Assembly: GCF_002117105.1 (NCBI RefSeq)
Contig: NZ_CP019343.1
Coordinates: 496,001-560,000 of the forward strand
Source: Oceanicoccus sagamiensis
Lineage (GTDB): Bacteria; Pseudomonadota; Gammaproteobacteria; Pseudomonadales; Dasaniaceae
DNA length: 64,000 nucleotides
Direction of reading: 5' to 3'
This document shows positions 47,478-56,540 of this stretch, one piece after another (the first letter of the stretch is position 1; every line of letters begins with the position of its first letter). The position numbers and the translations under genes were made by a program. The notes below the pieces were generated by a model. That model was not told where the DNA came from. It saw nothing but the letters and a program-made list of their open reading frames with translations, and searched no databases.

Positions 47478-48174
47478 AATAGATTTTTACCAGCCGGTCC
47501 GGACTGGCTCCTAAAAAATAGGCCAGCCGCAAGCGCCACATCAATAATACTGTCGCTAACATACCGCGCTGCTCCCAACGGCGACTGGAGGTCAGTACTT
47601 TATCCTTGCATACCCAGGGCGATGACTGCTGACGCAATACTTTGCATAGAGCAACATCTTCCATTAAAGCCATATCGGGAAAACAGCCCGCCTTTAAAAA
47701 AGTCGCTCTATCGACAAATAAACACTGATCACCGGTGGCCACGGACGTTAACCTTGAGCGCCAATTAATTGCTGTTTCAATCACGCGGAAAAAGCCATGA
47801 CGCCCGGTCAAAGACAAACAGAAAAAGCCCCACCGCTGGTGAGTCACTGCCAGCTCCGTTAAAAACGTGGAAAAATTTGCTGTTAATAAGGTATCCGCAT
47901 GTAAAAACAGCAAGTACCGACCTTGGGCCAAAGCCGCCCCAGCATTCATCTGCCTGGCCCTACCCTTGTCTGCTGATACCGACTGGTCAATCCAAGGGGT
48001 TGCCAGGGCGACCGTGTTATCGTCGCTACCGCCATCCGCCAGAATAATTTCACAGCTACCGTTATCTCGAAAATTTTGCAGGGGCAATAAGCTGGATTCA
48101 ATCGCATCAGCTTCATTGAAGGTAGGAATAATAATGCTAAGCAAATACGAAGGGGGACTGTCTCGCTCAGTCAT
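47470..48174 (-). CDS. TIGR04283-type GT2 glycosyltransferase
   Basis: 234 residues. A family-2 glycosyltransferase with LSIIIPTFNEADAIESSLLP, ILADGGSDDNTVALA, RARQMNAGAALAQGRYLLFL-HAD and the C-terminal MRLRLAYFLGASPDRLVKIY (as WRLRLAYFLGASPDRL in the sequence). Acceptor unknown. Overlaps both neighbours by 8 bases. Confidence 0.82.
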   Translation of the reverse strand: MTERDSPPSYLLSIIIPTFNEADAIESSLLPLQNFRDNGSCEIILADGGSDDNTVALATPWIDQSVSADKGRARQMNAGAALAQGRYLLFLHADTLLTANFSTFLTELAVTHQRWGFFCLSLTGRHGFFRVIETAINWRSRLTSVATGDQCLFVDRATFLKAGCFPDMALMEDVALCKVLRQQSSPWVCKDKVLTSSRRWEQRGMLATVLLMWRLRLAYFLGASPDRLVKIYYG

Positions 48175-49135
48175 TCAAAGCGCCACCACAGCTACTGCCT
48201 TGACCCGCGGTACAACCAAAACAGTGATCGGCAATATAAATATCGTTGCCGTCCATCGCGGTACCCAATATATCTGCCAAATGGGTTTTGGGCTTATCAC
48301 TGCTGATTAAAGGCATTTCCAGCATTTGATTAAAATCACAGTCATAGATATAACCCTGCCAATCAATACTGATTAAACTGCGGCACATCACCGTGGCTAA
48401 ATTATCCGTGCTAAAGTTTTCTTTTAATAAATCCATATACGGATCAAACTGGCCATGGGACATCAAGACGCTGCCAAAGCGACTAATCGGCATATTCGTA
48501 ATGGTAAATAACTGATTAAATTCAATCCCAAAACGCTGCCTTAACTCACGCTTATAATCCGCCTGCAACTGCTCCTGATCTGGCGGCAACACCGCACCCA
48601 CCGGGTTATAAACCAGATTGAGCTGCTTATTATCATCCATGCCATAACCCAGCGCATTAAGTTTTAGCAGCGCCTCAATGCTTTCGTCATAAACACCTTT
48701 GCCCCGCTGCTTTTCTACATTCTCTTCAGAATAACAGGGCAGCGAAGCCGTCACCGTCACCGCCTGCTCGGCTAAAAATTCTGCCAGCCCAGCCTCAGCA
48801 TACGCCGGCTCTAATAAAATAGTGAGATTACAGCGATCAATGACCTCAACGCCGCGGCGGCGCGCCTCGGTCACCAAAAAGCGAAAATGAGGATTCATTT
48901 CTGGAGCACCGCCCGTTAAATCCAATACCTTGATCGCATGTTGATCAATATATTGCAGAATAAGCTCAATGGTAGGGAGGTCCATTAATTCGGTACGGGA
49001 CGGCCCTGCGTTTACATGACAGTGCACACAACTTAAATTGCAGAGATAACCGAGATTGACTTGCAGGGTTTCAAGGCGACCCCGTTTTATCGGTGGGAAA
49101 TCTGTCGCTAATAACAGCGGGCGACTATCTAGCAT
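48167..49135 (-). CDS. arsS: ArsS-family radical SAM protein (arsenosugar biosynthesis type)
   Basis: 322 residues from ATG 49135 (MLDSRPLLLATDFPPIKRG, GAGA upstream); an in-frame ATG at 49174 is possible. The radical SAM CxxxCxxC motif is in NLGYLCNLSCVHCHVNAGPS, then a DUF3641-like C-terminus with CDFNQMLEMPL and HCFGCTAGQGSSCGG. ArsS makes the dimethylarsinoyl-deoxyadenosine step of oxo-arsenosugar synthesis in characterised cyanobacteria; without arsM nearby the substrate here is open. Heads a coupled three-gene unit. Confidence 0.8.
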   Translation of the reverse strand: MLDSRPLLLATDFPPIKRGRLETLQVNLGYLCNLSCVHCHVNAGPSRTELMDLPTIELILQYIDQHAIKVLDLTGGAPEMNPHFRFLVTEARRRGVEVIDRCNLTILLEPAYAEAGLAEFLAEQAVTVTASLPCYSEENVEKQRGKGVYDESIEALLKLNALGYGMDDNKQLNLVYNPVGAVLPPDQEQLQADYKRELRQRFGIEFNQLFTITNMPISRFGSVLMSHGQFDPYMDLLKENFSTDNLATVMCRSLISIDWQGYIYDCDFNQMLEMPLISSDKPKTHLADILGTAMDGNDIYIADHCFGCTAGQGSSCGGALND

Positions 49136-49202
49136 TGTATTATTCTCAAGAGAATGGGCAGCCCACTCTAACAACGAATTATCAGCCTAACAAGCCTGCA
49201 CA

Positions 49203-49268
49203 TGTAGGGTGAATTGCAATCCACCTTTATACAGCCAGCAGCTTTTGGTGGATTACAATCCACCCTAC
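49203..49268. repeat. GTAGGGTGGATT-type repeat, composite copy
   Basis: Two palindromes, at 49203-49225 and 49247-49268 (GGTGGATTACAATCCACC plus CTAC), separated by 21 bases. Outer ends TGTAGGGTG and CACCCTAC form terminal inverted repeats, giving a 66-bp MITE-like unit. Lies upstream of arsS. Confidence 0.75.
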
Positions 49269-49290
49269 GGGTTAAGGTTTTTCAGTGCAT

Positions 49291-49325
49291 AAAAAAGGCA
49301 GCAAGCCGGGGGAAGCTTTGCTGCC
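49291..49325 (-). terminator. Rho-independent terminator, minus strand
   Basis: Stem GGCAGCAA / TTGCTGCC (49297-49304 with 49318-49325), with T6 following on the minus strand. No minus-strand gene ends just upstream, so it may insulate arsS from transcription entering from the right. Confidence 0.6.
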
Positions 49326-49571
49326 TGAAGTGCCCTGGGTGGGCTAGGAGACCATGAATGGTGAAGGTTGGCAACCAGTGGCATTGTGACGTTTCGTTTA
49401 CTTTGCGTTGTTGCCTTGCTTGGTAGTTATATTAGGTAAGCTAGCATAATTACACCAATGCAACATTACTATCCAAAGCATGCCTTCAGGTAATAGTAAG
49501 AGATTAATCAGGGCTGGGCAGGAGAAGAATATTCTTTTAGAATCAGCGGCCTTCTTGTTTGGGAAATTATT

Positions 49572-49612
<41 letters not shown>

Positions 49613-49674
49613 TTTAGGTCATGGGCGAAATGGACACTGAAGGGAAAGGTCAATACAAGTTACAATCTGCACAT

Positions 49675-49751
<77 letters not shown>

Positions 49752-49883
49752 TCTTCAAAATTCTGACCTAAACCCTAACTGATCACAAAACGTTTACGTT
49801 TTGCACGCCCGCTTTATTCAGGGCGCCCGCAGGGTCAATACACCCCTTAGGGTGTTTTGATTACAAATCACCATTTTTAGCTC

Positions 49884-49912
49884 GGTGACCAAACGGTGAC
49901 CATTTGGTGACC
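49884..49912. repeat. Three direct repeats of GGTGACC with 11-bp period
   Basis: GGTGACC starts at 49884, 49895 and 49906; units are GGTGACCAAAC, GGTGACCATTT and GGTGACCATGG. The exact 11-bp spacing puts the copies on one helix face. It lies 133 bases downstream of the tRNA, where an integrase arm-site would be expected; no integrase gene is present. Confidence 0.7.
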
Positions 49913-49985
49913 ATGGGTATATCTGGCTTGTCATTATTCGAGCTAAACGACCAACCCCTTAACCCCTAGCTGCGGCCGTCTTTTC

Positions 49986-50315
49986 TTAAGGGTTAATCGA
50001 TTGTGAAAATGCATTCATGACAACAACACCGCTAACAATCAGCAGCATGCCAATAACCGCTGGTAAATCCAGCTTTTGTTCAAAGAGAACCACGCCCACA
50101 ATGGCAACCAACACAATACCCACACCGGCCCAAATAGCATAGGCAATACCGATAGGGATGGTTTTTAGCACTAGCGAAAGGAAATAAAAGGCCGCACCAT
50201 AACCCAGCACTACGATAATACTGGGTATGGGTTTTGAAAATTCTTCCGAGGCTTTAAGTGCAGTAGTTCCTATCACTTCGGCAATAATCGCCACAGCAAG
50301 GTAGATGTATCCCAC
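49986..50315 (-). CDS. Small multidrug resistance (SMR/EmrE-type) transporter
   Basis: 109 residues from GTG 50315, with GGGAG 7 bases upstream; the longer frame (50351) adds non-homologous residues. Four membrane helices. The essential membrane Glu is in YLAVAIIAEVIGTTALK (residue about 13), and GIAYAIWAGVGIVLVAIVG is the SMR helix 3 signature (quoted in part). Proton-coupled export of cationic drugs or quaternary amines. Substrate not predictable between EmrE-type and Gdx-type; the GTTALK context favours EmrE-type. Confidence 0.88.
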   Translation of the reverse strand: MGYIYLAVAIIAEVIGTTALKASEEFSKPIPSIIVVLGYGAAFYFLSLVLKTIPIGIAYAIWAGVGIVLVAIVGVVLFEQKLDLPAVIGMLLIVSGVVVMNAFSQSINP

Positions 50316-50438
50316 AATATTTCTCCCAAAAAAAGTGCATAAAAGACGCACGTTAAGACATTTGGCCCCGCTATTTAAACGGATAAAACAACAGGGATAT
50401 TTCCGACGAGTGACAACAAAGCCAGCTCTGGCCTTTAT

Positions 50439-51209
50439 CTATTTAGGCTGCATCCTAATGGCCGCATCCATACGAATACATTCACCATTGATATAATCAT
50501 TATCAACGATATGTGCCGACAGCTTGGCAATCTCACTGGTTTTTCCCAGTCGTTTTGGATACACCGTTGATGCCGCCAAGGTGTCATAAATAGATTTTTC
50601 AACCGTATCGAACAATGGCGTGTGAATTAAACCGGGAACAATCGTGTTTACGCGAATGCCATAGGCTGCCAACTCTCTGGCCATTGGCAAAGTCATGCCG
50701 ACTACCGCACCTTTGGTTGCACTATAGGCGACCTGACCTATTTGACCTTCATAGGCTGCCACTGATGCGGTGTTGATAATAACGCCACGGCCACCGTCAT
50801 CGGTAACCGGCTCGTTTTGAGCCATTTTTTCTGCGGCTAAACGCGCCACATTAAAAGTACCCACCTGATTAACCATCACCACCTTGGTATAGAGGTCTAA
50901 AGGATGTGGTCCTTTTTTTCCATAAGTTTTGCAAGCTGAACCTATACCGGCATAGTTGTTTACAATATGCAGCGCACCAAATTTTTCAATCACGCCATCC
51001 ATTGCCGTCTGTACTGAATCTTCATCGGCCACATTGACATTAAAGTAAGCGACCTTTTCACCCAGACGCTGGGCCACTGCCTCACCGTCCTTTTCGTTGA
51101 GATCAAAAATAGCCACATTGGCACCATCGGCCGCATAGCGTTCAACCGTAGCCAAACCCAAGCCGGAAGCACCGCCGGTTACAACGGCTGTTTTATCTTT
51201 AATATCCAC
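50439..51209 (-). CDS. Short-chain dehydrogenase/reductase (SDR)
   Basis: 256 residues. Classical SDR: cofactor loop TGGASGLG (13-20), catalytic Ser in INTASVAAYEG and YxxxK in VAYSATKGAVVG. The third-strand motif reads NNYAGIG with an extra Tyr relative to NNAG. Strand-2 acid (IFDLNEKD) favours NAD over NADP. Resembles 3-hydroxyacyl-CoA dehydrogenase-type SDRs; actual substrate unknown. Stands 98 bases downstream of the ferric-reductase-like gene. Confidence 0.82.
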   Translation of the reverse strand: MDIKDKTAVVTGGASGLGLATVERYAADGANVAIFDLNEKDGEAVAQRLGEKVAYFNVNVADEDSVQTAMDGVIEKFGALHIVNNYAGIGSACKTYGKKGPHPLDLYTKVVMVNQVGTFNVARLAAEKMAQNEPVTDDGGRGVIINTASVAAYEGQIGQVAYSATKGAVVGMTLPMARELAAYGIRVNTIVPGLIHTPLFDTVEKSIYDTLAASTVYPKRLGKTSEIAKLSAHIVDNDYINGECIRMDAAIRMQPK

Positions 51210-51307
51210 ACTTTTTCCTCAAATAATTGATAAGTCTTATAAAATAGTCATACCGATCACAACTGCGACAGGCCTATTGATTGTTGCCAATGTTTTAAAT
51301 CAGTTTG

Positions 51308-51949
51308 TTATCGGCCAGTGCTTTTTTCCACCGAGAAGCGAGTCTTTATATAGGCTGCGATACGTATAAAAAGGACCAATAAACCCAAGGCCGAATAAAC
51401 AAAGTCAATGGTTTTGGCCTCGTTACTCAAAGCCTGCTCGGTATAACTGACCCAAATCGACGCCCAGAAATACCAGATACCCACGAAGTGCAACCAACGC
51501 CAGTGCTCGTTGCGCATTCTGCGGCGCACGGGAAAAAACGAGGTGACGGTCAACGCGATCAAAACGACATAGCTGACCAAGCGCAAAAACAAATCTATCG
51601 CCGAGTGCAACTCCTCACCGTAATAGGGAGGATGCAAAATCAGCAGCGCAATAATACACACCGCCTGCCAGCCAAACCCGGCAGCAAAGGATAAGCCAGT
51701 GTAACGCCGGTTGCGGGCAAGCCATCTCGATAGCGGGCCGGGATAAAGCTTCACCAGAGGTGAAGTGACAAACGCGATAAAAATCCAGGGAGAAGCTAAC
51801 TGCACCGACAGGCGAATCAGTGCTACCGTCGCCTCTGGCGTTGAGGTGCCAATCAACAACACACCCACTATCATTGCGACCAGGGTCAGCGTGGCAATCA
51901 GAAAAAATAACGGCCAGCCGTTAAGCCATCTATGCTGCAGCAAGGTCAT
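51308..51949 (-). CDS. Membrane protein, ferric-reductase-like heme domain (MsrQ-like) candidate
   Basis: 213 residues with about six membrane helices. Paired His/Arg context such as LILHPPYYGEELHSAID and RNEHWRWLHFVGIWYFWASI resembles the ferric-reductase-like transmembrane domain, in which His pairs hold heme. No flavin or NAD domain follows, as in MsrQ, but no msrP neighbour is present. Assignment is tentative. Confidence 0.5.
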   Translation of the reverse strand: MTLLQHRWLNGWPLFFLIATLTLVAMIVGVLLIGTSTPEATVALIRLSVQLASPWIFIAFVTSPLVKLYPGPLSRWLARNRRYTGLSFAAGFGWQAVCIIALLILHPPYYGEELHSAIDLFLRLVSYVVLIALTVTSFFPVRRRMRNEHWRWLHFVGIWYFWASIWVSYTEQALSNEAKTIDFVYSALGLLVLFIRIAAYIKTRFSVEKSTGR

Positions 51950-52016
51950 GCTGATACCTCTGCAACGGCCCGAAACGCCGCATCAATCTGATTACCCGCA
52001 AACAATGTTGTTGGCA

Positions 52017-52736
52017 TTACGAGCCTGATGACATCGCACTTTTAAAATTAGGGATCATAACGATGACAACCAAAATCAATAGCAGTGAAGCGCCTAAAAA
52101 GTTGGCTTCAATATCTTGCGGCGCTATTTCGCCCATAAATAAAGCGACCATCATCAGCTGATAGATAACGCCAAACAGACCGAGGGAAATTGATGTGATT
52201 TTCGCGGTTATCGCTTGACCATACAGTGGTATCGCTACCAGTAACGCAAATACGGAGTACAACCAGAACCCTAAATAATCAAAAGAGGTGTACAAAGAAA
52301 ACGGAATGGAAACATTGAGTAACAGCAGCAGTGAATCAGCCATTTCAGCCCCTACCGCCCCGGCGGTGATGGTGTCGGCCAACAAAGGGATTGTCCATAC
52401 TGCAATAAATTTGGGGATAATAAACGCCATAACGGACATCAATACCACCATCGCAGCAAGGATAGCGCTTAATGGGTGGCTAGGCGCAGCACGCCAGGCT
52501 AAGGCAAACCACACACCGGATAAAGCCAGCATGGCAACAATCTGGTTGACCCAACCTGCAATAAAGGCACCGCTGTTAGCGCTTAACCACGCTACTCGAT
52601 CAGCATGCTCAGCGGCATAACCACCCGGTGCATCCAACGGTAACAGCATCGTGATGACGAATGTCACCAGAGTAAGAATGGCGGACCAAAACCCGACCCG
52701 GTTAATATTGTAATCTAGTGTTGCTTTAGTATTCAT
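52017..52736 (-). CDS. Unrecognised multi-pass membrane protein (DUF4386-like)
   Basis: 239 residues, about seven hydrophobic helices (FWSAILTLVTFVITMLLPL, IAGWVNQIVAMLALSGVWFA, ILAAMVVLMSVMAFIIP, LGASLLLILVVIVMIP). General look of DUF4386-type proteins. It diverges from the glutamine-synthetase-like gene; the pair of palindromic operators (52868-52906) lies in their shared upstream region, so it may be co-regulated with polyamine genes. Confidence 0.5.
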   Translation of the reverse strand: MNTKATLDYNINRVGFWSAILTLVTFVITMLLPLDAPGGYAAEHADRVAWLSANSGAFIAGWVNQIVAMLALSGVWFALAWRAAPSHPLSAILAAMVVLMSVMAFIIPKFIAVWTIPLLADTITAGAVGAEMADSLLLLLNVSIPFSLYTSFDYLGFWLYSVFALLVAIPLYGQAITAKITSISLGLFGVIYQLMMVALFMGEIAPQDIEANFLGASLLLILVVIVMIPNFKSAMSSGS

Positions 52737-52867
52737 AACCCTTCCCCATTGTTGGTATTCATCAATCCTGCTACCTAGCCAGCACCTACATTCAAACCGG
52801 TGCGACCACTGGCGAATAAGCCCTAAACAGACGGTATTGCGCTCACCGATAAAACAGACAGGATTGA

Positions 52868-52906
52868 CATGTCGATCGACATGCTATTACATGTCGAATG
52901 ACATGT
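52868..52906. promoter_or_regulatory. Pair of palindromic operators upstream of the glutamine-synthetase-like gene
   Basis: CATGTCGATCGACATG (perfect 16-bp palindrome, 52868-52883) and ACATGTCGAATGACATGT (52889-52906; arms ACATGTC/GACATGT). Centres are 22 bp apart, two helical turns. The same half-sites recur before the flavoenzyme gene (54366-54420). Regulator unknown; the nearby tandem-GntR proteins are candidates. Confidence 0.65.
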
Positions 52907-52972
52907 AAAGAGAGGCTATTGACATATCTCAGCATAATTATTGATTTCATAACACCAAGAGACAGCAAGAAA

Positions 52973-54343
52973 ATGAGTAACGACTTTAACGAAGCACGCA
53001 AACAAGCCCTACAGTTTTTGGCAGATAACCCGGATATTGAGATCATAGAAGTGCTATTTACTGATCTTAATGGGGCCTTACGGGGTAAATGGCTACCAGC
53101 CAATAAACTTGAAAGCGTTTTTAATTGGGGCGATTTTAAAATGCCACTCACCACAACAACCCCGGATATATGGGGCCGGGATGTGGCAGCACTCTGCGCC
53201 AGTACCGGCGATGGCGACGGTCTTTGTAGCCCCATTATAAGCAGCCTCAAACGCCTGCCATGGACCGAACGGCCCACCGCGCAACTGTTTCTGCAAATGC
53301 ATGGTGAAGACGGTAGCCCTTGGGGTTTTGATCCACGGGTAGTACTAAAAAACGTCGTCGCTAAATACCAGACTTTAGGCTTGCGACCGGTTACCGCCCC
53401 CGAGTTGGAATTCCACTTACTGCTGGAACAACGTGACGCCATGGGTGTTCCGCAACTTCCGGATAGCCGCTGCAATGGCAAAACCAAAATAGCCGGCCAA
53501 CTCTATAGTATCGATATGATGCAGGAACAGGCAGCACTGCTGCACGAAATACGCGAAGCTGCACAGACCATGGAGCTGCCGCTGGATGGACTGCTCAAGG
53601 AACTAGGACCGGGCCAGTACGAGCTGAACCTTTACCATCTGGATGACCCATTGCAAGTGGCCGACAATATGCAGCTGATCAAACGATTGATTAAGGGCAT
53701 GGCAAAAAAGCACGGCTATATCGCCTCTTTTATGGCAAAACCCTTCGCGGACCAGGAAGGTAACGGCCTGCACTGCCATACCAGCCTGCTGGATAAAAAC
53801 GGCCACAACCTGTTTGATAACAACGACGAACAGGGCACCGATGTACTGCGCCACGCGGTGGCGGGACTGGCTGAAACCATGGCGGAAAGCATGCTGATTT
53901 TTGCGCCTCATTTAAATTCCTACCGACGCTTTACCGCAGGTAGCCATATTTCGCTGGCACCGACCTGGGGTTATGAAAACCGTGCGGCCGCGCTGCGCAT
54001 TCCCAATGGTAATACCAGGGCGCGACGGATAGAACACCGCGTCGCCGGTGCTGACGCCAACCCTTACTTAATGCTGGCAGTCATTTTAGCCGGCATCATT
54101 CACGGTATCAGCAACCAGCTAACAGCCCAGCCGCCGATAAATGACAATAGCCAACCCCCTGAACCCAGCCTGCCGAATAACTGGCACTCTGCGTTAGCGC
54201 TTTTTCAACACTCTGATTTTATCAAGCAGCAGCTGGGCACAGACTTCCACCGGGCTTTCTGCGCCGTCAAGCAGGCAGAGCAAGCCGAGTTTGCCCGTGC
54301 TATCAGTCCCTTTGAATACGATAGCTATCTGGTGATGGCATAG
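52973..54343 (+). CDS. Glutamine synthetase-like enzyme (gamma-glutamylpolyamine synthetase PuuA type)
   Basis: 456 residues from ATG 52973 (MSNDFNEARKQALQF); the frame is open to 52898, but that stretch contains the operator. GlnA-type motifs: VLFTDLNGALRGKWLPA (PuuA-like N-terminus), APELEFHLL, ELGPGQYELNL, GNGLHCHTSL, RRFTAGSHISLAPTWGYENR, RIEHRVAGADANPYLML. The family ligates glutamate to amines such as putrescine or spermidine with ATP. Context with spermidine dehydrogenase and aldehyde dehydrogenase supports a polyamine substrate; this is inference. Confidence 0.82.
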   Translation: MSNDFNEARKQALQFLADNPDIEIIEVLFTDLNGALRGKWLPANKLESVFNWGDFKMPLTTTTPDIWGRDVAALCASTGDGDGLCSPIISSLKRLPWTERPTAQLFLQMHGEDGSPWGFDPRVVLKNVVAKYQTLGLRPVTAPELEFHLLLEQRDAMGVPQLPDSRCNGKTKIAGQLYSIDMMQEQAALLHEIREAAQTMELPLDGLLKELGPGQYELNLYHLDDPLQVADNMQLIKRLIKGMAKKHGYIASFMAKPFADQEGNGLHCHTSLLDKNGHNLFDNNDEQGTDVLRHAVAGLAETMAESMLIFAPHLNSYRRFTAGSHISLAPTWGYENRAAALRIPNGNTRARRIEHRVAGADANPYLMLAVILAGIIHGISNQLTAQPPINDNSQPPEPSLPNNWHSALALFQHSDFIKQQLGTDFHRAFCAVKQAEQAEFARAISPFEYDSYLVMA

Positions 54344-54365
54344 CGTTTATGGGAATTGCAGCTTG

Positions 54366-54420
54366 ACATGTCAATCGACTTGAATGAACATGTCGAGTGA
54401 CATGTAGTCGATTGACATGC
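54366..54420. promoter_or_regulatory. Cluster of three operator-like palindromes before the flavoenzyme gene
   Basis: ACATGTC-GAGT-GACATGT (54388-54405) is the best site. A degenerate site ACATGTC-AATC-GACTTGA lies at 54366-54383, centred 22 bp to the left, and a half-conserved site with GATT-GACATGC at 54403-54420. Same half-sites as 52868-52906. Confidence 0.6.
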
Positions 54421-54444
54421 AAGGCTATGGCTGGAGAGCTAATA

Positions 54445-56382
54445 ATGACAAACAAAGTAACACGCCGGGATTTTCTAAACGGTATGGCGATTGGCGCCAC
54501 GGGTATACTGCTGCAGTCCTGTGGTGGTGCGTCCGACCCTTCGGCAAACTTTCCCCTCCCTGCGGCCACCCAATTCAGCCCGCCAGATGCCGGTGTTTAC
54601 TACCCCCCTACCCTCACCGGTATGCGAGGCAGTCATAAAGGTTCCTATGAAGTCGCCCACGCTCTGGCCTGGCGTGGTGAAAAACCGGACCACTATAAGG
54701 CGCTGGACGAGCACTATGATCTGGTCGTCGTGGGTGCTGGTATGAGCGGTCTGGCGGCTGCCCACTACTACCGGAAAAAGATGGGCCCCGAGGCACGTAT
54801 TCTGCTGCTGGATAATCATGACGACTTTGGTGGCCACGCCAAGCGCAATGAATTTCACCACGAAGGGCGAATGATGCTCAGCCTCGGCGGCGCCCAGAAT
54901 TTGGAAAACCCTGACAACTATAGCGATACCGCCGGCGCACTGCTAAACGATATAGGTATTGATGCCGACTTTACTGCGTCCATGAATAAACAGACACCAA
55001 AAGACTTTGCACTGGTCGGCAATTTCGAGGCGAATGTCAGTGTTGCGCTGCCCAGTGAAGACGGCCACGTCACCGCGGGTGGTCAATGGATGAAATCTAT
55101 TTTTGGCGCGGACGGTTATGAAGAAACCCTACGCGCACTGCCCTTGGCCGTTGCCGAACAGGACAAGTTAATCGCCTTTTTTAGCGGCGACCATGATTTT
55201 CTGGACGAACTCTCACTGAGCGAAAAATGGGACTATGTCAACACCGTCAGCTATAACCAGTTTCTGGTGGAACGGGTTGGCCTAGCGAAAGAAACCCTGC
55301 CGCTAACCAATGTTGTCATGCGCCATACCAGTGGTTTCACTGGCTGGAATCTCACCGTAGTGGAAGCCTTTGCCAATGGCGCTCCAGGTATACAGTCGAT
55401 GGGATGGCTGGGCAAAATGACAGCCTCACTGAGCCTGCGTTTTATGGATAGCATCATCGATGCGCAGATGTTCCCTGATGGCAATGCCTCTGTCGCCAGA
55501 CTGCTGGTACAAAAGCTGATTCCCGAGGTGGCACCTGATATGAAGGGCGTCGAGGATGTCGCTATTGCCCGCTTTGACTACAGCGCCCTGGATCCTGACA
55601 GCTCGACGGGCAATAAACCTGACACCCGAATCAGACTCAACAGCACGGTAGTCGGTGTGCGCGAAACCCATGGCGATCAAGTAGAAGTCGACTATGTCCA
55701 ACAGGGGACCGCACTACGTATCACCGCTGATCACTGCGTACTGGCCTGCTATAACGCCCTGATACCCAGACTATGCCCGCAGTTGCCTGAGCAGCAGAAA
55801 GAGGCATTGCTGTACGGGGTAAAAGTCCCCTTTGTTTATGCCAATGTCCTGCTGGAAAACGGCCGAGCCTTTTCCAAGCTGGACTCCACAATGGTCTATT
55901 GCCCCAATGATCCGTTCCAGTGGGTTAGCGCAGCACCCACCATGACCACCGGAGGCTACCAGCCACCGCGCACACCGGAAGATCCTATGGCGGTGTTTAT
56001 GATGCACGCCCCCACCCCTGAGCCGTCAGAACAACAAACCGGTCGAGACGTATTGCGGGTGGGCCGGGGCAAAGTCTACGCAACGCCCTTCTCCCGCTAC
56101 GAACAAAACATCCGCGAGCAGTTACAGTCACTACTGGGCAAACACGGCTTCAACCACGAAACCGATATCCGCGCGATTACGGTTAATCGTATTCCCCACG
56201 GCTATGCCTATGCCTATTTGTCACTCGATGACCCGGAATGGCCAGAAGGACAAGCACCCCATGAAATTGGCAGAAAGCCGTTCGGGCGTATTTCCATTGC
56301 TAACAGCGACTCCCAAGCACTCGCGCTAATGGATGCGGCATTTGATGCAGCCTGGCGAGCAGTGGAAGAACAAACGGCCTGA
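54445..56382 (+). CDS. spdH: Spermidine dehydrogenase-like FAD-dependent amine oxidase, Tat-exported
   Basis: 645 residues from ATG 54445 (GGAG upstream), in preference to 54397, which lies in the operator cluster. Twin-arginine signal TRRDFLNGMAIGATGILLQSC with a possible lipobox Cys. Then YYPPTLTGMRGSHKGSYEVAHAL (SpdH-like; given in part), FAD-binding DLVVVGAGMSGLAAAHYYR and a C-terminal FAD region near YAYAYLSLDDPEWP. SpdH in Pseudomonas oxidises spermidine in the periplasm to an aminoaldehyde and an amine. It should be exported folded. Confidence 0.8.
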   Translation: MTNKVTRRDFLNGMAIGATGILLQSCGGASDPSANFPLPAATQFSPPDAGVYYPPTLTGMRGSHKGSYEVAHALAWRGEKPDHYKALDEHYDLVVVGAGMSGLAAAHYYRKKMGPEARILLLDNHDDFGGHAKRNEFHHEGRMMLSLGGAQNLENPDNYSDTAGALLNDIGIDADFTASMNKQTPKDFALVGNFEANVSVALPSEDGHVTAGGQWMKSIFGADGYEETLRALPLAVAEQDKLIAFFSGDHDFLDELSLSEKWDYVNTVSYNQFLVERVGLAKETLPLTNVVMRHTSGFTGWNLTVVEAFANGAPGIQSMGWLGKMTASLSLRFMDSIIDAQMFPDGNASVARLLVQKLIPEVAPDMKGVEDVAIARFDYSALDPDSSTGNKPDTRIRLNSTVVGVRETHGDQVEVDYVQQGTALRITADHCVLACYNALIPRLCPQLPEQQKEALLYGVKVPFVYANVLLENGRAFSKLDSTMVYCPNDPFQWVSAAPTMTTGGYQPPRTPEDPMAVFMMHAPTPEPSEQQTGRDVLRVGRGKVYATPFSRYEQNIREQLQSLLGKHGFNHETDIRAITVNRIPHGYAYAYLSLDDPEWPEGQAPHEIGRKPFGRISIANSDSQALALMDAAFDAAWRAVEEQTA

Positions 56383-56508
56383 CATAGGCCAACGTAGAAA
56401 AGTCATTGCCAGGAAGAACATGCGGGGCGTAAGGCCCTGCTTTTTATCGACCAAGATTTTTCCTGGTTTAATTTTCTGTGCGAGGCTTGGCTGAAAGTTA
56501 GTCTAAGG

Positions 56509-56524
56509 CAAATGTAAACATTTG
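56509..56524. promoter_or_regulatory. Operator-like inverted repeat before the aldehyde dehydrogenase gene
   Basis: CAAATGTAAACATTTG: 7-bp arms around AA, ending 16 bases before the GTG start. Not identical to the ACATGTC half-sites. Confidence 0.4.
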
Positions 56525-56540
56525 ATCATTAGGAGTTAAG

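Noticed and set aside
49986-51949. SMR, SDR and membrane genes as cargo of an integrative element at the tRNA
   Set aside because: No integrase, no right-hand attachment copy and no compositional change visible; only the scar-like sequences by the tRNA support it.
52017-54420. ACATGTC palindromes as restriction or recombination sites
   Set aside because: Regular 22-bp centre spacing and placement before start codons fit operators better.
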